Shown here one piece after another: positions 33,441 to 44,597 of a stretch of DNA of 64,000 nucleotides. The position numbers and the translations under genes are program-made. The first letter of the stretch is position 1. Each line of letters opens with the position of its first letter. Under the pieces are notes generated by a model. That model worked only from the letters and a program-made list of their open reading frames with translations, had not been told where the DNA came from and did not search any database. The stretch is from Hermodice carunculata (taxonomy: Eukaryota > Annelida > Polychaeta > Eunicida > Amphinomidae): contig OZ026621.1 in the NCBI GenBank assembly GCA_964020975.1, positions 94,066,018 through 94,130,017 on the forward strand. The letters run 5' to 3'.

Positions 33441-34263
33441 GTAAAATGAAAACTGTTCTTCATAAGTGCTGTAGTAACAGATGAGCTCTGTGTTTGTGTC
33501 TTAATTCTTTTTTGCTATGGTTCCTCTCTTATTAGGCCACCCCAAGTGTACCAGGAGTTTGGCCTTATGGAAGGGGTGGCCTCCCTTGAGGGGAGAAATG
33601 AAATGAAAATACCATACTTGATGCATGGAGAGTTGGCCTCTGTCGAGGGGGTGACCTCTCATTGGGTGGTCTTACAAGCGGGGGACCACTGTAGTTAATA
33701 CCTCTTGGATTATATATACGTGCATACATTGTATATGGCTGTTCAAATATTATTGTTTTTTTTTTCTACATGTATACTATCATCTATACTTAAAAGGAAT
33801 GACCCTTTCTGGAGTAGAAACCTCCCCACAGTGGGCATTTTTTAACAGTCCCCAGGAGGGAGGGAAGTGTCCAGAAGGATTTCAGTGCACAAGTAACCCT
33901 TGGAATTATGTGTACATTTATATCTGCTTGTAAACTCTTGCTGATATTCAAGATTCAAAATAAAAAAAATGCCTCTAATTAACATGATTTTAAATGCTCC
34001 AGGTTTATATCATTCCTCAGATGCACCATGTACTACATACATGTGCCATGTACTACATATATGTGCCAGCAGCTGTGGAAATTCACTTTCAGTTATGGGT
34101 TTGAAGGTATTCAAGATTTAAAGTTCGAAATACTCCCAGTGTTCAATGAAGTCCATTTATAGCTAACAGTAATATCTTACCTTCTCTGGACACATACTGA
34201 TTTGCGAATAGGCCTACACTTTTTTTTAATTATTACAGATACAGGTGTCAATGGAACTTCAAT
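33441..34263. other. Mostly unassigned; GACCACC-type repeat fragments
   Basis: Two fragments (about 33,530-33,695 and 33,795-33,900) contain GGTGGCC/GGCCACC and GGGGACCACTGTAGTT phrases related to the ends of the 42,376-43,862 element. No gene is seen. Confidence 0.35.
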
Positions 34264-34403
34264 TTTTAGCTCAGCTGACTGACTAGTCAGGGTAAGCTTT
34301 AGCAGGGGGAGTCATCCGTCGTCTGTTCCTTGTCCATCTTGGTAATGTACCCTAGGTGGGTCTCTGTTTAGTTTGTTTAAGTGGTCGTGCTCCAGTAATT
34401 TTT
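34264..34403 (+). repeat. Degenerate family A 5' end
   Basis: A damaged 5' hairpin (AGCTCAGCTGACTGACTAGT) is followed by GTCATCCGTCGTC and a short stretch of half-unit sequence. The next A 5' hairpin begins at 34,404. Confidence 0.5.
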
Positions 34404-34584
34404 AGCTCAGCTGACTTGTCAGTACCTGAGCTAATCTTACGGTCCTTCGTCCCTGGTCAACAATCGAGTTCTTCTCCAAACCCATCAGCCAGATTCACTT
34501 CAAAGTTGATGGTAGTGTACCTTGGGTGGGTCTCTACCAAGTTTGTTCAAATGGTCACGCTCCATTGATTTTTTTATAATTTTT

Positions 34585-37500
34585 AGCTCTGCTGACCAAA
34601 GGTCGCAGAGTTTATGCGACTGTTCATGTCCGTCTGTGTCAGCTAGTACCTTTGTACACTTTAACTTATGTGGGTGACTGCCTGTCTCAAGTCAGGTGGG
34701 AAATTTGTTTCTTCACATTGGTATTGGAAGTTGATTATTGATGCTTTGGTGACTCTAGAGTCTCTTTGCTGTCATTGTTGGGTTTGATATTTATGAATAT
34801 GGGTCATGTTTTTCTACATTTATAAGTGTATCATACTAGAGACGTCTGTCTATAGAACTTCAATTGTATAGTGAGGGTCTTGTAGAAGTCTGTTCCTTGC
34901 ATTTGATACTCTATAACAGTGATTCAATCACTTAACTAATTAGTTACATAATGTTCCAGATTCATAGATATCACAAAAACGATATAGGGGTGCTTTCTAC
35001 TTTTGCTATAAACCCAGCTGACAAACTAGTCAGAAGAACCGAAATAGTGATAGGCCTACCAATTCTCTTTTTACTTTTGGCAGAAGTGATAAAATTTGGA
35101 TTTTGAGTGGTTGGGCTTATACATATTGGAAACACTATAGTCTGCATTTAATGAAGAATATTTCAAGGGTTGAGAGGACCGGTTTAAAACCACCAGTTGC
35201 CTTTTATGTGTGACTGCCTGTCTCAAGTCAGGAGTGAAATTTGTTTCTTCACATTGGTATTGGAAGTTGAATGTTGATGCTTTGGTGACTCGAGTTTCTT
35301 TGCTGTCATTGTTGGGTTTGATATTTATGAATATGGGTCATGTTTTTCTACATAAGTGTATCATACTAGAGACGTCCCTCCTCTGACAGGAAACATTCCA
35401 GAGAAACAAGCATATGGAGTTTGTATCGGACAAGTCATAGGTATTGCTAGAAACACCACACCTTTTAGCGATTTTGTCAATAGGGTTAGAACTTTGTTGC
35501 ATCAACTACAACACAAAGGTTATAAAAAACCACAACTACACAAAACTCTGTTGAAATGTTTCCAGAGATGTGACCAAATACCTAATAAATACAACACTAA
35601 CTCAAGAACATTAGTCAAATTGTGTCAAGATGGAGTTTGAAATGTTTCCAGAGATCTGACCAAATACATAATAAATACAACACTAACTCAAGAACATTAT
35701 TCAAATTGTGTCAAGATGGAGTTTGAAATGACAAAGTATAGTCCTCAAAGTGTTTAGAGTGTTAAGAGGGGAAGTACCGAGGGTAAAGTATACTTTACCC
35801 ACCCTGAGAATTTTCTCTAGTCTGTCTTGAGTCAGAAAACCATGATCATACTCACTTTTTGCAGGATTTCTTCATCCAGTACAGTGGAAGAGGTGGCTTT
35901 CAGCTGGCACCTTAGTACACTTTACCTCATAACACCTCTAGTCAACTTTATGATGCTAACAATTGTATTACTATTTACCTGTTTATACCAGTGTCAGTAT
36001 AGTGGAATAGTGTATGAAGCTTTTAAGTTTCAAAGGAGACGTCCGTAAAACTATGACACAAAGGTTATAAAAAACAACAACTACACAAAACTCTGTTGAA
36101 ATGTTTCCAGAGATTCGACCAAATACCTAATAAATACAACACTAACCCAAGAACATTAGTCAAACTGTGTCACAACACTAACTCAAGAACATTAGTCAAA
36201 CTGTGTCAAGATGGAGTTTGAAAAGGCATTGTGTAGTCCTCAAAGTGTTAAGAGTGGTAAGAGGGGAAGTACCCGTGGTAAAGTGTACTTAACCCACCTA
36301 GAGAATTTTCTCTCCTCTGTCTTAAGTCGGAAAACCATGATCATACTCACTTTTTGCAGGATTTCTTTCTTTTTAATCTTCATCCAGTATAGTAGAAGAG
36401 GTGGCTTCCAGCTAATACCTTAGTACACTTTACCTCATATCATCTCTAGTCAACTTTATGGTGCTAAAAATAGTAATATTTACCTGTTCATACCAGTGTC
36501 AGTATGGTGGAATAGTTTATGAAGCTTTTAAGTTTCAGAGGAGACGTCCATAAACTTTTGCTTGTTAGCCCGATACCGTCCACAGTTTTCAAGTAACCCC
36601 AATATAACTTTCAGGACTTATAGGGTGTATGAAAATCTAGGCCCCTTTTGATATTGGTGGTGCCACCTACATTATGTAATATAGGGGTCAAAATGCACAA
36701 ATCTTGTGAACACTGTAGCATCTTGAATTTTTGGCGGATCTTCACCAAATTTGGTGGGGTATTGGGGGAGGTCAAAGTCTAAGTTGCTATTCATACTAGT
36801 GGCACCACCTATAATTTGACAGAAATTATGAGCCAAAATGTATTTTAACATGTAAAATTTCCATATTTGGAAAAGTAATTGGATTAGACTTGCCAAATTT
36901 ATAGGATATATAGACCATGGCCAAAGATAGAATGTTATGTAATGTCAGTGACCTTGACCTATTTTTGTGAGGTCACCATGCCTTGAAAGGTGAAAAGGTG
37001 ATTTTGTAATGGCCTGGTGTATCTTTGGCATCAATGGCAAAGAGAATTGAGCTTCCAGATCAAAATTGCATTGGATTACATAATACATGTACATAAAACG
37101 GTACGTGGTGACCTGCTTTTTGGGTCACTGTGACCCAGTAATGCTGGAGTTTGGCGCTTGTCCAAGTTTCTTGTTGTTCCTTAGTAACTCAAAAATTTAT
37201 TACCCGATTTGAACAAACAGACTATATATGGAAAGCTGGATGTTGGGCGCATATTTTGAACAGTAACAACTTTTTAATCCGGGTTCAAGGTCAAGGTCAC
37301 ATGGCCAGTTTGAATATTGGGGTCGTCTTGTGAATGCTCTGCACCCCACAATTCTTGAGAGAGGCCCATGTAGCATTTAGGAGTTATAAAGTGTACAAAA
37401 ATCTTTGTCAAAATGAATATTGGTGGCGCCACCTATAGTATTATGTAATATACAGGTCAAAATGTGAAAATCTTGTGACGCAGTACTGTCCACAGTTTTG

Positions 37501-38271
37501 AAGTTAGCCCAGTATCACTTTCCGAACTTATAGGAGGGATAAACAGCTAAGTTGTTTTTGATATTTGTGGCGCCACCTACAATATTATGCAATATAGGGG
37601 TGAAAATATGAAAATGTTGTGAACATTCTAGCATCTTTAATTTTTGGGAGATCTTCATCAAATTTGGTGGGATTGTGAGGGAGGTCAAAGTCTAAGTTGG
37701 TAATGATACTAGTGGTGCCACCTATAATGTGACAGAAATTATGAGCCAGAATGTGTTTTAAGATATAAAATTCCATATCTCAAAAAGAATTGGTTTAGAC
37801 TTGCCCAATTTATATGATATATAGACCATGGCCAAAGGTAGAATGTTATAGTCATATATAGTATCAGTGACCTTGCCCTATTTTTGTGAGGTCACCATGC
37901 CTGTAAAGTTGAAAGAGGTGATTTTGTAATAGCAGGGTGTAGCTTGGAGCTCAATGGCAATGTCAGAACAGCACCAGGCAGGCCTATGGGCCTGTTGTAT
38001 TACGTAATCTGGGTGTCCTTGATCTTCTGTCCCAAGGTTATTGAGGACATAAAGTTAAGGACTCACTGATTGTTGTCTTGGCACATGCAACAATATTCAT
38101 CACAGGAGTTGCACAAATAAGCTATGATTACATGTGGAGTGAAGTGCCATCTGGTGGACATTTTTTACTTAATATGTTCAGAAGCCACTTGAGGACTCAC
38201 AGCTTTGAAGTGAACACGTGCAGTATCACCATGATGCCAGCAGAGCATTAGGCCCATGGGCCTTTTGTTTT
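34585..38271 (+). mobile_element. Family B element, complete ends, with retroelement pieces inside
   Basis: The left end is AGCTCTGCTGACC-AAA-GGTCGCAGAG (34,585 onward). The right end has CAGCAGAGC (inverted match to the left GCTCTGCTG), the 14-bp palindrome AGGCCCATGGGCCT (38,250-38,263) and TTTGTTTTT. B body occurs as two diverged ~0.9-kb repeats (36,570-37,030 and 37,485-37,960) with TGGTGGCGCCACC-type phrases. A perfect match to the CTCF core lies on the minus strand at 38,143-38,157. Between about 34,650 and 36,555 the B sequence is interrupted by retroelement fragments. Confidence 0.65.
34650..36555 (+). mobile_element. Retroelement fragments, tandemly duplicated (fossil)
   Basis: Two plus-strand pieces of the Tx1-like LINE C-terminal/3' region occur at 34,673-34,820 and 35,170-35,355. 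The second is followed by a segment (35,356-35,640) that resembles the C-terminal part of a retroelement polymerase protein; I cannot assign its family. That segment and ~400 bp after it are duplicated as ~540-bp units at about 35,517-36,058 and 36,059-36,555. All are broken remnants. Confidence 0.45.
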
Positions 38272-39078
38272 TGTTCTTTTTTGGGGGCAAATCTTAAAGC
38301 ATCTTCTTCCTTGAAATCGCTGGCCCAAGTGCTTTGATAATCACACTGGAATACTCCTAGGGACTCATTGTTCTGAATTGTTCACCAGGTCGTGCTGCAA
38401 TTTTTTCCTATTTTTTAATGATTTTTTGTGTGTTATGACTATTTTGGACTTCTACCAGAAACATTACTCAGATTAAGCTAAAACTTGGTGGCTATGTTCC
38501 TTGTAGAAGGGCCAAACAAAATTGTGGATTCCTGAATTGTAGCGATTTTTCAATTCGGGTACTTGTCAGTAAATGCACCTTTCCTATTGATTACTATGCA
38601 CCTCAATGGGCATTCTAATGCTCATTCACAATTTTTACTTCTTCTACGAAACCGTCATTCAGATTGATTTCAAACTTGATGGCAATGTACCTTGAGTGAA
38701 TCTCTGGCAGATTTGTTCAACTGGTCACGCTTCTTTGATTTTTGGATTTTTTTTTTTCTTTTTGTCCTTTTTTTTTTTTTTTTTTAATTTTTTTAAACAA
38801 ATCTTAAAAAATCTTCTCCGAAACCTCTCACACAATTGCTTTGATATCACACAGGAACACTCCGGGGGACTCCTAGTTCTGAATTTGTTCACCAGGTGGG
38901 GCTGTTTTTTTTTTTCTATATTACTTTATGATTTTTGTGTGTTTTTGCTATTTTCAACTGCTCCAGAAATGTCACTCTGATTAAGCTGAAACTTGGTGGC
39001 TATGTTCCTTGGGGAAGGGTCAAACAAAGTTGTTGACTAGGTGGCACTGCTGTGGATTCCTGATTTTTAACAATTTTT

Positions 39079-40158
39079 ACCTCAGCTGACTTGTCAGTCA
39101 GCTGAGGTTTTTTGAGGGTCTGTCGTCAGTCCGTCCATCCGTCCGTCGTCCACAATTCACATTTTCGACTTCTTCTCAAAAACCGTCAGCCAGATTCACT
39201 TCAAACTTAGTGGAGATGTGCCTTGGGTGGGTCTCTACCAAGTTTGTTCAAATGGTCACAGTCCAGTGATTTTTGAATTTTTAATGATTTTTTTTGTTCT
39301 TTTTTGGGTAAATCTTAAAAAATCTTGTTCTCCGAAACCGCTCACCCAATTGCTTTGATATCACACAGGAACACTCCCTGGGACTCCTAGTTCTTAATTT
39401 GTTCACCTGGTGGCGCTGCAATTTTTTCCTAATTTTTTATGAATTTTTGTGTGTTGTAGCTATTTTCGACTTCTTTTCCAGAACCGTCACTCAGATTAAG
39501 CTGAAACATGGTGGATGTGTTCCTTGTAGAAGGGTCAAACAAAGTTGTACACTATATGGGAATGCTGGTATTGATTTGGTTACTATGGAAGTCAATGGGC
39601 ATTCTAATGCTTATTCACATTTTCGACTTTTTCTCCAAAACCGTCATCCAGATTAACTTCAAACTTGGTGGCAATGTACGTTGGTTGGGTTTCTACCAAT
39701 TTTGTTCAAATGTTCATGCTCCAGTTATTTTTTGATTTTTAATGAATTTTTTTGTTCTTTTTTTTGGACAAATCTTAAAAGATCTTGTAAGTCAATGGGC
39801 ATTCTAATGCTAATTCACAGGACAACTGACACGAAATTTACTGTTTACTTGATAACTTGAGATCTGTTTTGAGTTAGCTACACATGTTAATTATTCTGTG
39901 TGAAGGTCATGCTGAGATAGTACATGAATGACCTTGACCTCGTTTGTGGGGTCACAGTGTCACATACATGAATTTTACTCTTCATTATAACTTGAGAACT
40001 ACTTGAACTTTGATGTTGCACATGTAAGTGTTCTTCTCTAAAGTTCAGACTTACTCAGAACATGGTGTCCTTGATCCTTTCCCAAGTTGATAGAGCTGCA
40101 AGTGTGATGAATGTCAAGATCAGCTGAGGCACAGGCTGTTCACACAGCCTTCTTGTTT
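39079..40158 (+). mobile_element. Family A element, single complete copy
   Basis: It has the 5' hairpin (ACCTCAGCTGAC-TTGTCA-GTCAGCTGAGGT, 39,079-39,108), a short CCGTCC tract, about one and a half half-units, and the ~365-bp 3' tail. The tail ends in AGGCTGT-TCAC-ACAGCCT (40,133-40,150) and TCTTGTTT. At 1,080 bp it is the shortest copy with both ends and gives the minimal layout of the family. It lies inside an older A element. Confidence 0.75.
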
Positions 40159-40440
40159 AAAATTTGGGTACTGATCGGTAAATGCACCTTTCCTATTGAT
40201 TACAATGTAAGTCAATGAGCATTCTAATGCTAAGTCACATTTTGGACTTGTTTTCCGAAACCATCAACCAGATTCACTTCAAACTTGATAGCCATGTGCC
40301 TTTGGTGGGTCTCGACCAAGTTTGTTCAAGTGGTCATACTTCAGTGATTTTTGGAGTTTTTATGATTTTTTGTTTGGGGTTTTTTTTGTTGTTTTTGGGG
40401 ACAAATCTTAAAAAATCTTCTCCGAAACCGCTCACCCAAT

Positions 40441-40949
40441 AGGAGCTATACATATTAAGTTCCCTCCCCAACTGCATACTTGATTGCCTAGTCTCGCTTG
40501 GTGAGATATTTCGAGATACGGGTCGGTACAGTGGGGACAAGCGGGATATCACTAATATTTTGGAAATACAGAAAACTTATTGAAGGCATATGGAGTTTTT
40601 TTATATGTGGCTCGGGAAGTACGAGAGGAACACCAGTTTGGCATTTGTGCGCTTAAATTTCTCAAAAAATGCTAATTTTGTGAGAAATGCGCATATGGCT
40701 TGTCTGTGACAGTGAAGCGACCTGCACGTCCCCCGTCATCGCTAGGTGTCAAACCTGTGCTTTGTGGCGGGAAATTAATATGCATACTGTGAATTGCTTT
40801 CATATCGTATTTTATTTTGCAGCTTTATTACACATGTAAATAAGTACAGTCATTTTGATCAGTATTTTGCTTGATGATATTTGCAGGTGAGAGAAACACC
40901 TGAAAGCTGAAAGCTGGAGGTCCTATACGGAAACTCTGTTAACATCTGA
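40441..40949 (+). promoter_or_regulatory. Putative promoter/5'UTR region of the FNDC3-like gene
   Basis: This single-copy stretch between an A element and the coding exon is locally richer in CpG than its surroundings. It contains GGCGGGAAA (40,766-40,774), a full E2F-type motif, and an imperfect hairpin around ATTTCTCA/TGAGAAAT (about 40,655-40,685). Acceptor-like sites TTTTGCAG end at 40,822 and 40,886. The second is followed by GTGAGA and could equally be a donor, so the exon's 5' border is not decided. Nothing here proves promoter activity. Confidence 0.35.
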
Positions 40950-41469
40950 ATGATGTCCGAGTCCAAAGAAACAAAACCTGGTTCAAGGGCCAGCTCTAGC
41001 AGCAGTTTGGTGAATGACAAGGAGAGTTTCCGCACCATGAGTCCTCGTGCTACTGCAGCAGCAGAGGGGGCCAGTACTTCATCCACACCAGTGCACACAG
41101 CAAGTACAACCACAAATGGTGATATGACTCAGAATGGACACATGAGCCCAGTAGATACTACTACTGCCACCATAAGCAATGGTCTTACACATGAACAAAT
41201 AACTGTGACCTCCAACCTGAGCTATGTACCCCCAACACAGGGACAAAATCACCAGCGAGTCCAGTCACCAAGTAATCTACATCAACCTTCACCAAATGAC
41301 CGTGGTCATTCTCCCAGCAGTCGGTTTTCACCAAATACACACTCATCGCGGGGTAACAGTCCACAGAACCAATCTACTACATCTAACCAGCAACATGTCG
41401 TTCACGTGCATGTAAACCCAGGAGAGACCTTTTCTGTCCGTGTGGGTGACCAGATCCAACATATACAGG
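40950..41469 (+). CDS. FNDC3: FNDC3-family protein, first coding exon (N-terminal part only)
   Basis: The exon opens with ATGATG; an in-frame TGA lies directly upstream (40,947-40,949), fixing the first ATG at 40,950. It encodes 173 whole codons plus one base. Residues 1-148 are rich in Ser, Thr, Pro, Asn and Gln, probably disordered. Residues 149-173 (HVVHVHVNPGETFSVRVGDQ and IQHIQ) match the conserved N-terminal block of FNDC3A/FNDC3B, which from memory reads VILVQVNPGEAFTIR...ITG in human. A GT donor follows at 41,470 (GTGAGT), leaving phase 1 inside a Gly codon, as expected where the family continues with Gly-Pro-Ala. FNDC3 proteins have a proline-rich N-terminus, about nine fibronectin III domains and a C-terminal membrane anchor. 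None of those later parts is seen here. The Ser/Thr-rich leader is longer than in vertebrate relatives as I recall them. Confidence 0.65.
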
Positions 41470-41589
41470 GTGAGTTTACTCTGTGGTTACAGTCTAACTC
41501 ACTTTTTTGCTAAATGTATACAACATAGACATATGTATACATAATTTTTATATGCATGCTGAGTCAATCATATTTTTGTGCCTCCTCTG

Positions 41590-42070
41590 GTTTTAAATGG
41601 GGGTGGCATTATGTTTTTTTTTTTTTTTTTTTTTTTGTATCGCCTAGCCATCTGTGTCAACATTTGTTACCACAATATCTTCAAAAAGCCAAAAGGGATT
41701 TTTTTCTGAAATTTGTGACAAAGATGCATTATTGAGCAAATATCAACTGATCAGATTTTCATTGACTGTGACTTATTTGTGGGACACAGAGACCTACTTA
41801 GTGTGAACTTCCATTACCACAATATCTTTTGAGGACATGGGGAAATTTGACACAGACAAGCATCATAAGAGAAAGATTAGCTGGGTAGCCTTACATGTCA
41901 CATTGACCTCTTGTATGGTTACTCTGCCTATTTACAGTCATTTTAATTTTGCTAATTAATGCAGTAGCTTCACAAATGCTTGAATGTATTTTTTTTTTCA
42001 TCAAATTTGGTACAGAGATCTATTATGAGGCAAATATTAGGTGACCAAGTTTTAATGTCAAGTTGACCTC
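41590..42070 (+). repeat. Tandem-like repeat of ~140-190-bp monomers
   Basis: Starting after GGGGGTGGCATTATG and a T-run, three diverged monomers share ACCACAATATCTT, AAATTTG-x-x-ACA-x-AGA, and GACCTCTT-type phrases. The style resembles 62,601-63,010. No gene is seen. Confidence 0.4.
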
Positions 42071-42075
42071 TTATA

Positions 42076-42145
42076 ACCTCAGTTGACTTGTCAGTCAGCT
42101 GAGGTTATGTGATGGGTCTTGGTCCATTGTCACAGTCCTCTTGTT
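42076..42145 (+). mobile_element. Family A miniature: 5' hairpin joined directly to 3' end
   Basis: ACCTCAGTTGAC-TTGTCA-GTCAGCTGAGGT (42,076-42,105, one mismatch) is followed 30 bases later by CACAGTCCTCTTGTTCT, the A 3' terminus with half its hairpin. It is an internally deleted copy of only about 70 bp. Confidence 0.5.
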
Positions 42146-42375
42146 CTGATGGTTATCCCAGCCAACTTGTCAGTTGGCTAAAGCTTATCTAGGATGGGTG
42201 GTGCTCGGTCCTTTGTTCGTCCAAATAAATAAGGAGAAATCATACACCAAGAACAAATATATCCAGATGATAAAGTACATCATAGATTAATGCTTAATCT
42301 TCTGTTGAAAGCTATAGTTACCAGTGGATAGTAGGCATTCCATTAGAAACAGTTCCAGCTAGGAATTACATTGCT

Positions 42376-43862
42376 GATCTGTACTTATAAAGTAGTCCTT
42401 CTTTTGAGCGACCACCCCTAGCGCAGACCAAAAAGCAGTCATAGAATGCAGGTGGTCGCTAATTGGAGAAAGCCCACATGCACAACCTCGACAGCTCACA
42501 TCCAGGGCAGACTTTCCCAGGTAGTGAGGTATGCAAATTTCTGTCACCAGGAGGTCATCATTATCAATTACATATGCTTTGAAAAGAAATTATCATTTAT
42601 TAAATTTAACAATTACGACCCTGAAAATCTGTATTTCAATAAAGAACTCTTGTCTGGGTGCGAAAGATGTGTTTTCCAACTTGAAAATATTTGCTGGTCT
42701 TGAGTTTTGTCATTTTCCCATCGCGCTCAATGGGCCTGATGCATTGCTCGGTACAGAGCTTTTGCTTGCAAAGTAATCATCTTAAACTGTCGTAAAATTG
42801 TTTTGATGGCATAACTGACCATTATTCATAAGTTATGGATCAAGATAAGACTCAAGGCAGTTTCCCACTGCCACCACGTGTGTTTTGGGTGCTATGTTTC
42901 CCTTGCTCTGAACTATGGGAAAAATAGATTGGGCCATCTGTGTCAGTCATGCACTCAAGCAGGCAAGCGCGTGTTTGATCGATGTTCTATGTGATTTTGA
43001 TCTAACGAAAGTTATCCTTTATTATATAGAATATACTATTATAAAACATCATTCAATTAGAAATGAGAATATTAAATGATGATACTTCTGTAACTTTCCG
43101 CTTACCTGTCCCAGTTAGGTTAGGTTTCACATGCAAAAAAGCAATGACCACATGGGTCAACAATCTCCGGGAAACAAGGAAGATTGTTCCAGACATTTCC
43201 GGAGGGCTTCGGCAACCTTTGTCATGCATTTGGATTTGAAACATTTCAAGATGGATGATGTGAATGATCATGAGTGGGAATGATAAAGTTCTCATCACAA
43301 GTAAATTTCTGCCGATCATTATATGAAGTTTAGTTCAGAAAACAATCCATAATATCCCATCATACAGAGAGAGAAATATGGTGGTCGAAATCCTCTGAGA
43401 TCCACTGTGGAGAGGTCCCATACATGCAGAGTATGACACATTCACTGCCATTGTAATGTAAATAACGGGAAAGACGCTAACGGGAATTTGAAATAAGGAG
43501 GAATAAATACAGATCTATTGATCAAATTAAATACTTGTTTTAGGAAATTTTCCACAGAAAGAAATCTTTATTGTTTTCACTCATAAATTTGACAAGAACC
43601 CTGTCAATTTAATAACAATGAGTGAGTTGCCTAAATATATTTTGTTAGCCAACTTGCGGCATAGTGGCCTGATATGGCTGAAATTTGTGGTATGTGGTTG
43701 CAAAATCTGTTCAGTTTGCTTGGTTGCTGGTCGCTTTTAACAGTTGGCTGTTCATAAGAGGTAAATTATTAAAGAAAAACAACTTTGGCAACCAAAAGTG
43801 ATCGTTCAAACCAGGTGGTCGCTCATAGGAGGGGTCGTTCAAGACAGGGACTACTGTACTTC
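42376..43862. mobile_element. Possible TIR DNA transposon, non-autonomous
   Basis: The left edge reads GTAGTCC...TGAGCGACCACC (about 42,392-42,420). The right edge reads GGTGGTCGCTCA...GGACTACTGTAC (about 43,817-43,860). These are degenerate inverted repeats of about 50 bases. Similar short ends occur near 12,990-13,080 and 33,540-33,700. The 1.4-kb interior has no recognisable transposase; the reverse-strand frame at 43,053-43,319 has no known domain. Target duplication is not clear. Confidence 0.4.
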
Positions 43863-43984
43863 TGTGAATCCAAATAGATGGTAGAATTGGCAAAAAAAAC
43901 ATTTCAATACTCTGGAAAACATTATCGACATACCTGAAGGTTCATCAATAACCTATGCACTTTAAACAACGGTGTTGAAATCGA

Positions 43985-44597
43985 GATGAACTGGAGAAAT
44001 GGTGAGTCTCTACCATGCTTGTTCAAATGGTTGTGGTCTAATGATTTTTGGATTTTTTCTTTTTTTTTGTAATTTTTGCCTCAGCTTAACTTGTCAGTCA
44101 GCTGGGGTTATGTGGTGGTTTGGCATCTGCCATCTGTCCATCTGACATCGGCCACAATTGACATTTGGACTTCTCCAAAACTGTCGGTCAGATTTGCTTC
44201 AAACTTGATGGGAATGTACTTTGGGTGGGTCACAATCAAGTGTGTTCAATTGGTTGTGCTCCATCAATTTTTTGAATTTAAATGAATTTTTTCCCATCAT
44301 TTTTTGGCAAAATCTTAAAAAGTCTTCTCCGAAATCACTCAGCCAATTGCTTCAAAATTGCAAAGGAACACTTCTCGGGACCCTCAGACCTTAATTTGTT
44401 CCACAGAAGGTGCTGCCATTTTTTGCCTGATCTTATGTGTCAAGGCTACTTTCAACTTCTCCGAAACAGTAACTCAGATTGCTCTGAAACTTGGAGGTAA
44501 TGTAGCTTGTGAGAAGGTTAAACAAAAACAAAACAAAAACAAAAAAAAAATGCTCACTAGGTGGTGATACTGTAGATCCCTGAATTTGACAGTTTTC
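43985..44597 (+). repeat. Old family A-related copy
   Basis: It contains a decayed 5' hairpin (CCTCAGCTTAACTTGTCAGT, near 44,080) and A half-unit phrases, for example CTTCTCCGAAACAGTAACTC. It ends where a B element begins. Confidence 0.6.

Larger units (their letters stand above)
34404..40440 (+). mobile_element. Family A host element split by B and by another A
   Basis: Three pieces are colinear with the A consensus: 34,404-34,584 (degenerate hairpin and first half-unit to TTTTTTATAATTTTT), 38,272-39,078 (resuming at GTTCTTTTTTGGGGGCAAAT) and 40,159-40,440 (resuming at AAAATTTGGGTACTGATCGG). The gaps are filled by a B element and by a younger A element. Both junctions fall in T runs. Confidence 0.65.

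Noticed and set aside
40859-41113. Minus-strand frame opposite the FNDC3-like exon
   Set aside because: It is a shadow of the coding exon. The plus frame has the upstream stop, the conserved block and a donor site.
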